From: an uncultured Collinsella sp.
Lineage (GTDB): Bacteria > Actinomycetota > Coriobacteriia > Coriobacteriales > Coriobacteriaceae
DNA length: 6,649 bases
NCBI GenBank assembly: GCA_934643435.1
Contig: CAKUCJ010000069.1
Span: forward strand, 1-6,649
Direction of reading: 5' to 3'
Made by a program: the position numbers and the translations under genes. The number at the start of each line of letters is the position of its first letter. Position 1 is the stretch's first letter. The notes under the pieces are model-generated. The model saw nothing but the letters and a program-made list of their open reading frames with translations. It made no database searches and was not told where the DNA came from. This document shows positions 1 through 5,328 of this stretch, piece after piece.

Positions 1-1
1 T

Positions 2-655
2 CAACATGAGGAGCATTCTCCATCTGCACGGGCTGCGGCATCTGCGGACCCGCAACCCGTGTCCTCGGCGGCCCCTGCATCCTCGAGCGTCAGCGCGCCG
101 CAGCAGCAAACGGCACCGGTAGCGGCACCGACCCCGTCGGCGCCTAAGCCCGTTACGCCAAAACATGCTGCCGCTGCGCCCGCGCCCAAGTCGTCCGACC
201 TGGGCAAGGCTCCGTGGTTGCGCTCAGATAATCCCGCCGGCGCTCCCGCCACGGGCAAGCTCCCGACGGAGCCCGCGCCCCGTGCGCCCGAGCGCTCTGT
301 CTCTCCCAAATCTCAGCCTGCCGCGCAGCCCGCGCCGTGGGAATCCGAGCAGGTGCCCTACGACGATGCTATGGTCGGCGGTTTTGCCGGCGATGCGAGC
401 GGGGACGATCTGCCCCCGTTCGACGTGCCCGGCGCGGCTCCGGCGTCCAAACCTGCCGCAGCGGCCTCCGCAGCTGCGGCGCCTGCCCCCGCAGGCGACG
501 ACGCCCCCGCGGCTCCCTGGGAGTCCAACCCCGGTGCGGGCAGTCCGTTCGGCCACCAAGGAGCGGCTCCGAGCATTCCGCAGACCGAGGACGAGGCTAA
601 AGCCCTCATCCGCAGCGTCTTCGGCCAGTCCACCATCTTCAAACCGGTGGAGTAG
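2..655 (+). CDS. dnaX: DNA polymerase III subunit gamma/tau, C-terminal tail (partial)
   Basis: The reading frame is open from the left edge and stops at TAG 653-655, so only the last 217 residues are present; the GTG at 59 is an internal codon. What is visible is an Ala/Pro/Ser-rich, probably disordered tail with acidic patches, ending in a short ordered segment (EDEAKALIRSVFGQ...). An APW motif occurs three times (209-217, 332-340, 512-520), the last two as APWES. No ATPase or clamp-loader domain lies in the window, so the call rests on context (ybaB and recR follow, a classic dnaX neighbourhood) and on the typical form of actinobacterial DnaX tails, which link the clamp loader to polymerase or helicase. 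The base composition is very GC-rich, unlike the genes that follow. It could be another protein with a disordered tail, but dnaX is the most economical reading. Confidence 0.68.
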   Translation, partial: QHEEHSPSARAAASADPQPVSSAAPASSSVSAPQQQTAPVAAPTPSAPKPVTPKHAAAAPAPKSSDLGKAPWLRSDNPAGAPATGKLPTEPAPRAPERSVSPKSQPAAQPAPWESEQVPYDDAMVGGFAGDASGDDLPPFDVPGAAPASKPAAAASAAAAPAPAGDDAPAAPWESNPGAGSPFGHQGAAPSIPQTEDEAKALIRSVFGQSTIFKPVE

Positions 656-668
656 CTGCGCAGGCGGG

Positions 669-674
669 TATACT
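669..674 (+). promoter_or_regulatory. candidate -10 element (TATACT) between dnaX and the 86-aa gene
   Basis: TATACT matches the -10 consensus at five of six bases and lies 35 bases before the ATG at 710. It is preceded by a G-rich stretch (CGGG) and no good -35 is seen at the usual distance. The same CGGGTATA pattern precedes the minus-strand gene. It may give the small gene expression independent of dnaX. Confidence 0.4.
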
Positions 675-709
675 GCTCAAGAAGACAACCCTTTGAACGG
701 AGCGAGCTT

Positions 710-970
710 ATGATGTGGGAATATGTCCGCCTTGAGGACGATACGCAGGTTTCGTATTCCGAAGTCCGTGAAGACAATACGGTGAAGGTCGTTGTTGAGC
801 GCCCACGCGATTGGGGTTTTGACACGGCAGAGTGCATCTTGCCGGCATTCAACTGGGTGTCGAAAGAGGGCTTTAGCGAGGCAGACCTCAAAGAGCTCGA
901 TGATTTCGTGCGCAACAATGCCCCGCTCATCTTGCGTTTTGCTTACGAAGGCGGACGAGTATATGCCTAG
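710..970 (+). CDS. small acidic protein of unknown function (86 aa)
   Basis: I do not recognise this protein. It is 86 residues long and rich in Asp and Glu. It starts with two consecutive ATG codons (710 and 713), and a GGAG at 699-702 sits 7 bases before the first, which supports 710. The N-terminal half looks like beta strands (VSYSEV, TVKVVVERP); the C-terminal half is probably helical (SEADLKELDDFVRNNAPLI). It has no signal peptide, membrane segment or cysteine cluster; a single Cys is near residue 42. It probably acts in the cytoplasm. It follows dnaX by 54 bases on the same strand, so it could be read through from dnaX or use the TATACT element upstream. The next gene is convergent. 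The size and charge would suit a small regulator, antitoxin or immunity-type protein, but no toxin partner is adjacent, so this is not claimed. Codon pattern and ribosome binding site make it a believable gene. Confidence 0.75.
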   Translation: MMWEYVRLEDDTQVSYSEVREDNTVKVVVERPRDWGFDTAECILPAFNWVSKEGFSEADLKELDDFVRNNAPLILRFAYEGGRVYA

Positions 971-990
971 TCTTTATAAGCGCTGGAAAG

Positions 991-1014
991 AAACGACCGG
1001 CGGGCTATCGTTTT
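991..1014. terminator. weak hairpin between convergent genes
   Basis: AAACGA (991-996) pairs with TCGTTT (1008-1013). A short CC/GG inner stem is possible with a bulge, and T1011-1014 gives a small T-run. It lies in the 77-base gap between the convergent 86-aa and 158-aa genes, where a shared terminator would be expected. The stem is imperfect, so this is tentative. Confidence 0.28.
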
Positions 1015-1047
1015 ACTGCTGAGGGCCACTCGTTGGGGTTGGGGCTT

Positions 1048-1524
1048 CTAGCTCTTCAGAGGCTCTTTGCCCGGGTGCATCTGTGTTTCTGACATGTGCA
1101 ACGTGGTGTCGCGTATATCGCATTCGAGCAGACAGGTGCGTGACGGTCGGCCTAGGATGCTGAGGTCGATACGATACGTCGCATGGCTGTCCGTGTACTC
1201 GACTTGCTCGGCGCTGACGGTTGCTCCGATTGTCAAGAAAACGCCTAGTTCGGCATCGGCAATCTTGGAGTCCTTTATCTTGACCCTGAACTCTTGGTAG
1301 AGGGACGGACTGTTGTAGTAAACGGTTCGGGTTCCGTCGGTGCACTCATCGGTTGTTTCCCATTTGACGACGGGCTGGTCCGAGCTGGCTATCAGCAGCT
1401 CTGCTCCAAAGGCTATAGCATGGGTAATGACAACCAGCAATGCCCAGCCGACAAAGAGATAGAGAACCAAATATGCAACGGGGTGTTTTGAGCGGATGTT
1501 TTGGAGCACGTCGGGGGCATTCAT
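1048..1524 (-). CDS. single-pass membrane protein of unknown function (158 aa)
   Basis: I do not recognise this family. The start ATG (complement of 1522-1524) is well supported by GGAGG on the minus strand (1531-1535), 6 bases upstream. Residues 1-15 are short and carry Arg11 and Lys13. A strongly hydrophobic segment follows at about residues 16-41 and is most likely an uncleaved membrane anchor. By the positive-inside rule the remaining 115 or so residues lie outside the membrane. This outer part looks beta-rich with alternating hydrophobic residues, and has three cysteines (61, 131, 135) that could form a disulfide. There is no lipobox, protease or binding motif that I can name. The gene is convergent with the 86-aa gene and divergent from the AAA ATPase, sharing a 189-base promoter region with the latter. 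A perfect TATAAT lies upstream on its own strand. It is probably an accessory gene. Confidence 0.78.
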   Translation of the reverse strand: MNAPDVLQNIRSKHPVAYLVLYLFVGWALLVVITHAIAFGAELLIASSDQPVVKWETTDECTDGTRTVYYNSPSLYQEFRVKIKDSKIADAELGVFLTIGATVSAEQVEYTDSHATYRIDLSILGRPSRTCLLECDIRDTTLHMSETQMHPGKEPLKS

Positions 1525-1558
1525 GGGGCACCTCCAAATTGCTATCTATGGAAATCAA

Positions 1559-1564
1559 ATTATA
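1559..1564 (-). promoter_or_regulatory. -10 element TATAAT for the 158-aa membrane protein
   Basis: On the minus strand these six bases read TATAAT, a perfect -10, preceded by CGGGG. It lies 34 bases before the ATG at 1524. No convincing -35 hexamer is seen 16-18 bases upstream. The arrangement resembles the CGGGTATACT at 665-674. Confidence 0.5.
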
Positions 1565-1630
1565 CCCCGCCGCCATGTGCGCCGCCTCGAGCAGTGGTTC
1601 GGCATTTAGTTTTAGTGGCACCCATGAAAT

Positions 1631-1643
1631 GCCGGATTCCGGC
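1631..1643. repeat. short perfect hairpin GCCGG-ATT-CCGGC
   Basis: A 5-bp GC stem with a 3-base loop lies in the divergent intergenic region. No T-tract follows on either strand, so it is not an obvious terminator. It could insulate the two divergent promoters or be a remnant of an interspersed repeat. Confidence 0.35.
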
Positions 1644-1665
1644 TCTGCCAAGTTTAGCTTGCGAT

Positions 1666-1700
1666 ATTATGCAAGTATGAATTATTCAACCTTGCATAAT
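1666..1700. promoter_or_regulatory. 35-bp concentric inverted repeat, candidate operator of the AAA ATPase gene
   Basis: ATTATGCAAG (1666-1675) is exactly repeated in inverse as CTTGCATAAT (1691-1700). Inside it, TGAAT and ATTCA (1678-1682 and 1684-1688) pair about the same centre, base 1683. Fifteen of the 17 possible base pairs match. The repeat ends 13 bases before the ATPase start codon. A third copy of the half-site, TGCATAAT, lies in direct orientation at 1708-1715 and overlaps the ATG. The region is A+T-rich and holds possible -35 (TTGCGA 1659-1664) and -10 (CATAAT 1695-1700) elements, although their spacing is not ideal. A dimeric repressor site, possibly autoregulatory, is the simplest reading; an RNA hairpin in the leader is the alternative. 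Confidence 0.6.
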
Positions 1701-1713
1701 TCAGGAGTGCATA

Positions 1714-3120
1714 ATGTTTGTCGGTCGCGAAGCAGAGCTTGCAAAACTCGAATCCCTTTATGAGCAGCGTTCATTTCAGATGGCCGTCGTGTATGGTCGC
1801 CGGCGCGTGGGAAAGACGACGCTGATCAACGAGTTCTGCCGCGGTAAACGGACGCTCTCGTTTACTGCGCTCGAGCAAAGCGATGCCGACAATCTTGCGG
1901 ATTTTAATCGCGCTATCGCTAGCTTTTTTAATCTTCCCGCATCGCTTGGCGGATTTTTGTCTTGGACTGATGCGCTGTCTTTCGTCGCCGATCGGGCGCG
2001 CACCGAGCGGTTCATTTTCGTGTTTGACGAGTTTCCCTATGCGGCGATGCGCAACGAGGCGCTGCCTTCGATTTTCCAGGTCGCCATCGATAGGGCATTT
2101 AAGGAAACGGACGCTTTTCTCATTCTTTGCGGCAGCAACCAGGGTTTTATGGAAAGCAATGTGCTGGGACGTAAAAGCCCTCTGTTTGGCCGGCGCACGG
2201 CTCAAATCAAGGTGCGCGACCTTGGATTCAAAGATGCGGCCAAGATGCTCTCGGGTCTGAGCGCTCAAGATGCCTTTAAATTCTATGGCTGCTTCGGCGG
2301 TGTTCCGTACTATCTGCAGCAGCTGGATCCGAGCGCGGGGCTCAAGGAGAATCTGGCACGCCTTTACTTCGATCCCATGGGGTTTCTATATGGCGAACCG
2401 GAGGGCCTGATTCGTCAGGAGTTCCAGGAGCCGGCAATATATAACTCGATTTTGCGAGCCGTGGCTGCCGGTGCAAACCGCGCGAAGCAGATCGCCGACC
2501 GCGTGGGTGTTGCCCAGACAACACTGCCTCGCTATCTCAGGGCGTTGGAATCGGTGGGAATTATCGAAAAGGCCGTTCCGTTTGGCGAGAACATCGAAAC
2601 CAGCAAGCGCGGAATCTACCGACTTTCCGAGCCGTGCTATGCGTTTTGGTTCCGGTTTGTCATGCCGTACTCGTCCGATATCGAGGCGGGTTTGGGGCGA
2701 GCGGTCGTCAACGCGCTTCCAGAAGAGCAGCTGAACGAATACCTGGGCCATCGGTTCGAGGCGTTATGTGCCGAATGGATGGTTGAGCAGGCAAAACAGG
2801 GCAAGTTGCCAATTCCGGCGACGGCGGTGTCGTCGTGGTGGGGGACGAATTCAGCCAAACGGGCTCAAGATGATATTGATGTCCTGGCCGCAGATCGAGT
2901 TTCCAAGTGTCTGGTAATCGGCGAGTGCAAATATAGGGAGTCGTTTGACGAGACAGCAGAGATTGACGACCTCGAAAGCAAGCGTGGCCTGGTAAAGGGA
3001 TACGCCGCCTCTCATTTCATGCTGTTCTGCAAGCATGACGTGAGCGCCGCCACGAAAAAGAAGCTCGCCGCGCGCGAAGATTGGCGAATTGTCGCGCTCG
3101 AGGACATGTATATCGACTGA
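1714..3120 (+). CDS. ATP-binding protein, archaeal-type AAA ATPase with DUF234-like nuclease domain
   Basis: This 468-residue protein belongs to the ATPase_2 (PF01637) / DUF234 (PF03008) type. The start at 1714 has AGGAG at 1703-1707, 6 bases upstream, and the usual family opening MFVGREAEL. Walker A is GRRRVGKT at residues 28-35, Walker B is FIFVFDE ending at Asp105-Glu106, and the family segment with LCGSN and SPLFGRRT spans about 138-162. A winged-helix region lies at about 240-292. The C-terminal part carries WWG near 375 followed by Asp387/Asp389 and Glu404-x-Lys406 (DIDV...ECK), the core of a PD-(D/E)XK nuclease fold. All key residues are present and the length is normal, so the gene appears intact. 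The biological role of the family is unsettled; DNA binding and nuclease or defence-like functions are inference. Codons are more A+T-rich than in ybaB and recR, suggesting acquisition. It probably forms a single-gene unit with its own operator. Confidence 0.92.
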   Translation: MFVGREAELAKLESLYEQRSFQMAVVYGRRRVGKTTLINEFCRGKRTLSFTALEQSDADNLADFNRAIASFFNLPASLGGFLSWTDALSFVADRARTERFIFVFDEFPYAAMRNEALPSIFQVAIDRAFKETDAFLILCGSNQGFMESNVLGRKSPLFGRRTAQIKVRDLGFKDAAKMLSGLSAQDAFKFYGCFGGVPYYLQQLDPSAGLKENLARLYFDPMGFLYGEPEGLIRQEFQEPAIYNSILRAVAAGANRAKQIADRVGVAQTTLPRYLRALESVGIIEKAVPFGENIETSKRGIYRLSEPCYAFWFRFVMPYSSDIEAGLGRAVVNALPEEQLNEYLGHRFEALCAEWMVEQAKQGKLPIPATAVSSWWGTNSAKRAQDDIDVLAADRVSKCLVIGECKYRESFDETAEIDDLESKRGLVKGYAASHFMLFCKHDVSAATKKKLAAREDWRIVALEDMYID

Positions 3121-3156
3121 GGTGGCGTGTCCGCCCCGCTCGCTTGGCCCGCGCCG

Positions 3157-3165
3157 TGGTACGAT
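3157..3165 (+). promoter_or_regulatory. candidate extended -10 promoter for ybaB-recR
   Basis: TGgTACGAT has the TGn extension followed by TACGAT (four of six to TATAAT), 75 bases before ybaB. A promoter here would make ybaB-recR independent of dnaX, which is needed if the intervening genes block read-through. The rest of the 120-base gap holds a 12-bp palindrome at 3215-3226 and no gene. Confidence 0.35.
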
Positions 3166-3240
3166 TTTTGAGTTTGAAAGTCCCGCCGCGTCCCGGCTGC
3201 CCTTGCAGCTCGTTGCGCGGCCGCGCGTAAAGGAGCCATC

Positions 3241-3561
3241 ATGGCCGGTATGAACATGCAGCAGATGATGAAGCAGGCCCGCAAGATGCAGGAGCAGCTT
3301 GCCGCCGCGCAGGAGAACCTCAAGTCCCAGACCGTCGACGCCTCTGCCGGCGGCGGCATGGTCAAGGTGACCGTCAACGGCGAGATGGAGCTCGTCAACC
3401 TCACCATCGATCCCGATGCGCTCGACCCCGAGGACGTCGATATGCTGCAGGACATGATCATGGCTGCCGTCAACGAGGCCGTCCGCGGCGTCAACGAGCT
3501 TGCCAACAAGCAGATGGGCGCCATCACCGGCGGCCTCAACATCCCGGGCATGCCGTTCTAA
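3241..3561 (+). CDS. ybaB: YbaB/EbfC family nucleoid-associated protein
   Basis: This 106-residue protein is a full-length member of the YbaB/EbfC family, small dimeric DNA-binding proteins that associate with the nucleoid and are usually encoded between dnaX and recR. The start is supported by AAAGGAG at 3229-3235, 5 bases before ATG. The N-terminal helix is Met/Gln/Lys-rich ([16 protein letters not shown], about residues 5-20). A strand region follows with [20 protein letters not shown] at about 37-56, then the [12 protein letters not shown] segment and a C-terminal helix with [12 protein letters not shown]. The GMPF end is typical of the family. It lies 13 bases before recR on the same strand, and the pair is surely cotranscribed. 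The family is linked by context to recombination repair at RecR, but its exact role is not fixed. Confidence 0.95.
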   Translation: MAGMNMQQMMKQARKMQEQLAAAQENLKSQTVDASAGGGMVKVTVNGEMELVNLTIDPDALDPEDVDMLQDMIMAAVNEAVRGVNELANKQMGAITGGLNIPGMPF

Positions 3562-3574
3562 GACGCGCATATAT

Positions 3575-4171
3575 ATGAGTGCCAACCATAGCCTGCAAAA
3601 ACTACTCGATGAGCTAGGCCGCCTGCCGGGCATCGGTCCCAAGTCGGCCCAGCGCATCGCCTATTACCTGCTCGAGGCCGATGCCGAGGAGGCCCGTCGC
3701 TTGGCCGAGGCCATTCTGGAGGTTAAGCAGGAAGTGCATTTTTGCAGCCGCTGCTTTAACTATGCTACGGCCGACGAGTGCTCCATCTGCCAGGACCCGA
3801 TGCGCGACACCACCCGCATCTGCGTGGTGGGCGAGCCGCGCGATGTCCAGGCGATCGAGCGCACGGGCAGCTATCACGGGCTATACCACGTGTTGGGCGG
3901 CGTGATCAGTCCCATGGACAAGATCGGCCCCGAGCAGCTGCACATCCGCGAGCTGCTGGCACGCTTGGGCCATGAGGATATCCACGAGGTCATTATCGCC
4001 ACCAACCCCAATATCGAGGGCGAGACCACGGCGAGCTACCTCGCCCGCACCATCAAGCCGCTGGGTGTTGAAGTGTCGCGCCTGGCGAGTGGCCTGCCCG
4101 TGGGTGGCGACCTGGAGTATGCCGACGAGCTCACGCTTGGCCGTGCCATCGAGGCCCGTCGCGCGATCTAG
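3575..4171 (+). CDS. recR: recombination mediator protein RecR
   Basis: At 198 residues this matches the usual RecR length. RecR works with RecO (and RecF) to load RecA onto SSB-coated single-stranded DNA during gap repair. Visible parts, in order: a helix-hairpin-helix ([19 protein letters not shown], residues 14-32); a C4 zinc finger with Cys57, Cys60, Cys69 and Cys72; and a Toprim domain from about 80, with VVGEPRD (Glu87) and [15 protein letters not shown] (95-109). The ATNPNIEGE segment and the C-terminal [18 protein letters not shown] signature follow, ending at TAG 4169-4171. The ATG at 3575 gives the standard N-terminus; the same frame extends upstream, but only through sequence that belongs to ybaB. 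There is no clear Shine-Dalgarno before this ATG (the preceding bases are GCGCATATAT), so translation may depend on coupling to ybaB, whose stop lies 13 bases upstream. All zinc and Toprim residues appear intact. Confidence 0.97.
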   Translation: MSANHSLQKLLDELGRLPGIGPKSAQRIAYYLLEADAEEARRLAEAILEVKQEVHFCSRCFNYATADECSICQDPMRDTTRICVVGEPRDVQAIERTGSYHGLYHVLGGVISPMDKIGPEQLHIRELLARLGHEDIHEVIIATNPNIEGETTASYLARTIKPLGVEVSRLASGLPVGGDLEYADELTLGRAIEARRAI

Positions 4172-4237
4172 GCATCGAGGCCGTCTGCCCCGCGCGGTTC
4201 CGCACGGGCTGGTCATAATTGCCCCGGTGTTCGTGCA

Positions 4238-4253
4238 TTTGTTGTACAACAAA
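4238..4253. promoter_or_regulatory. perfect 16-bp palindrome TTTGTTGTACAACAAA
   Basis: All eight base pairs match, with no spacer, and CGTGC occurs as a direct repeat on either side (4232-4236 and 4254-4258). It lies 66 bases after recR and 170 bases before the next start codon. The form is that of a binding site for a dimeric regulator. A possible -10 (CATAAT, 4214-4219) lies about 20 bases upstream. The regulator is unknown. Confidence 0.5.
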
Positions 4254-4261
4254 CGTGCTTT

Positions 4262-4284
4262 GCATCCGCTTATCGCGTGGATGC
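4262..4284. repeat. inverted repeat GCATCC / GGATGC
   Basis: Six-base arms at 4262-4267 and 4279-4284 are separated by 11 bases. There is no T-tract after it. It is one of several dyads in this gap. Confidence 0.35.
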
Positions 4285-4303
4285 CTCCGTTCGTGTCTCG
4301 TAT

Positions 4304-4328
4304 TTGCGCATTCGTTGCGCAACCTTTT
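4304..4328 (+). terminator. hairpin TTGCGCA / TGCGCAA with short T-run, possible recR terminator
   Basis: Seven-base perfect arms (4304-4310 and 4316-4322) enclose the loop TTCGT, and CC plus four T residues follow (4325-4328). The stem is stable but the T-run is short. The same bases overlap the TTGCG repeats that lie just upstream of the -10 at 4340, so this could instead be a regulator site. Confidence 0.35.
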
Positions 4329-4336
4329 GCGTTCGC

Positions 4337-4345
4337 TGATACACT
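4337..4345 (+). promoter_or_regulatory. extended -10 promoter (TGaTACACT) for the membrane protein-kinase pair
   Basis: TG, one base, then TACACT (four of six to TATAAT). A TTGCGC at 4315-4320 is a possible -35, but its 19-base spacer is long; the TG extension may compensate. The transcript would start near 4352, giving a leader of about 55 bases that contains the hairpin at 4368-4385. Confidence 0.5.
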
Positions 4346-4367
4346 CACATAAGGATTTGAATGAATG

Positions 4368-4391
4368 CGCCGCTTTTGAGCGGCGTGTTTT
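4368..4391 (+). terminator. GC-rich 5'UTR hairpin with T-run, possible attenuator
   Basis: CGCCGC (4368-4373) pairs perfectly with GCGGCG (4380-4385) around the loop TTTTGA, with T4388-4391 close behind. It lies between the likely transcription start and the GGAGG at 4396. It could act as an attenuator, a terminator for read-through from recR, or a leader structure affecting ribosome access. Confidence 0.42.
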
Positions 4392-4407
4392 CGTTGGAGG
4401 AGAACGC

Positions 4408-5328
4408 ATGCGGCCCGGGGACACTCAGAAAAAGCATGGCGCCGCGGTGCACATGCGACGCCGGTTGGGCCTGGCGCCTCGGGCATATGTGCTGCTGTCC
4501 TGCTCGCTGGCGCTGGTCGTTGCCGGCGTTTCCGCCTATGGTGTGACGGTGCCGTCTATGGTGCAGGCGCATGCCGCGCGTGAGCTGCGCATGGGGCACA
4601 AGGCCAAAAGCGATTTGGGGACCACAACCGGATATGCCTGGGCGACCGTGGTCGCGCACGTTGCGTTTGGCGTTGACGACGCAGATAGTGCCGAGACTCC
4701 GGACAACGAGGTCACGCTGGCCAACGGCAAGACCATCGTGCTTACCAATACCAAGGTCATCGAGCGACTTTCCAACAACAGCGTCTCGGCCGTCGTAAAC
4801 AAGGCTGAGCAGCAGAAGGGTCAGGACGCTCAGCAGACGGACAGACCCGGCGGTTCGGGTTCGTCTGGCTCAAGCTCTGGTTCGTCGAGTTCGAGTGGTG
4901 GCTCCGGCTCGGGCTCTGCTTCCGGCGGGTCCGCGGGCGGCGGCTCAACGGGTGGTGGCTCGACAAGCGGTGGAACCAGTGGTGACGCGAACTCCGGCGG
5001 TCTTTCGGCTGCCGAGGAGGAAAGCATCCACAGTTGGCTCGTGACCAAGTACAACATGCTCGACGGCTATGTCTCTAGGGCCAATAGCGTGGTTGCGACC
5101 TATAACGCAACAGGCGATACCGGGCCGTGCGATAGTCTCGCCAACGATATGTTTGTCATCCGTGCCGAGTTTGGCCGGCAGAGGTTTTCTCCCAAGTCAA
5201 AGTGGTACCGGCAGTACGCCAACCTATGGGGCTGCTACACCAATCTGTGCCAATGGGTTGGGCATTACGGCGATGACGATGTCGCGCTCAACAACTTCAA
5301 TACCAACGTGGCGGCGATTGCCCTATGA
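4408..5328 (+). CDS. membrane-anchored protein with Gly/Ser-rich linker, function unknown (306 aa)
   Basis: I do not recognise this family. The start at 4408 is chosen because GGAGG (4396-4400) lies 7 bases upstream; an in-frame ATG at 4453 has no such site. The basic N-terminus (Lys8, Lys9, Arg17-19) leads into one hydrophobic segment at about residues 26-48, a membrane anchor or signal sequence, so the rest should be outside the cell. Next come an Ala-rich region and a small domain to about 145, then a Gly/Ser linker at 147-198. The C-terminal domain (199-306) is probably helical, rich in Trp, Tyr and Asn, with three cysteines (241, 276, 281). The stop codon overlaps the kinase start in ATGA, so the two proteins are very likely made together. 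The outer domain may sense a ligand or the cell wall, with the kinase or another partner inside; this is inference from context only. Confidence 0.85.
   Translation: MRPGDTQKKHGAAVHMRRRLGLAPRAYVLLSCSLALVVAGVSAYGVTVPSMVQAHAARELRMGHKAKSDLGTTTGYAWATVVAHVAFGVDDADSAETPDNEVTLANGKTIVLTNTKVIERLSNNSVSAVVNKAEQQKGQDAQQTDRPGGSGSSGSSSGSSSSSGGSGSGSASGGSAGGGSTGGGSTSGGTSGDANSGGLSAAEEESIHSWLVTKYNMLDGYVSRANSVVATYNATGDTGPCDSLANDMFVIRAEFGRQRFSPKSKWYRQYANLWGCYTNLCQWVGHYGDDDVALNNFNTNVAAIAL
4846..5001 (+). repeat. low-complexity Gly/Ser-coding tract
   Basis: The tract encodes about 52 residues that are almost all Gly or Ser, with a few Thr and Ala (residues 147-198 of the membrane protein). Units such as GGSTGGGST show partial duplication. 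Codons vary (TCG, AGC, TCC, GGT, GGC), so it is not a simple DNA microsatellite, but length variation between strains is plausible. Confidence 0.85.

Noticed and set aside
2..655. Programmed frameshift site in dnaX
   Set aside because: Known gamma/tau slippery sites lie further upstream than the tail seen here, and no A-run or T-run heptamer with a following stem was found in this part.
3215..3226. 12-bp palindrome GCGCGGCCGCGC before ybaB
   Set aside because: Alternating G/C palindromes arise often by chance in high-GC DNA. It has no loop and no T-run, so it is not called as an operator or terminator.
2851..3657. Minus-strand open frame of 268 codons across ybaB
   Set aside because: It overlaps the ATPase end, ybaB and the recR start, all clearly coding on the + strand. 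Its His/Leu/Gly-rich composition is typical of a shadow frame.
4238..4253. Palindrome as a parS (ParB) site
   Set aside because: The bacterial parS consensus is TGTTTCACGTGAAACA; this palindrome has the same length but differs at its core (GTTGTACAAC).
4492..4503. Lipobox-like LLSC in the membrane protein
   Set aside because: The cysteine (residue 32) lies near the start of the hydrophobic segment rather than after it, so lipoprotein processing is unlikely.
4361..4546. Short open frame in the leader of the membrane protein gene
   Set aside because: It starts inside the hairpin region without a ribosome binding site and overlaps the real gene out of frame. No run of regulatory codons typical of a leader peptide is seen.
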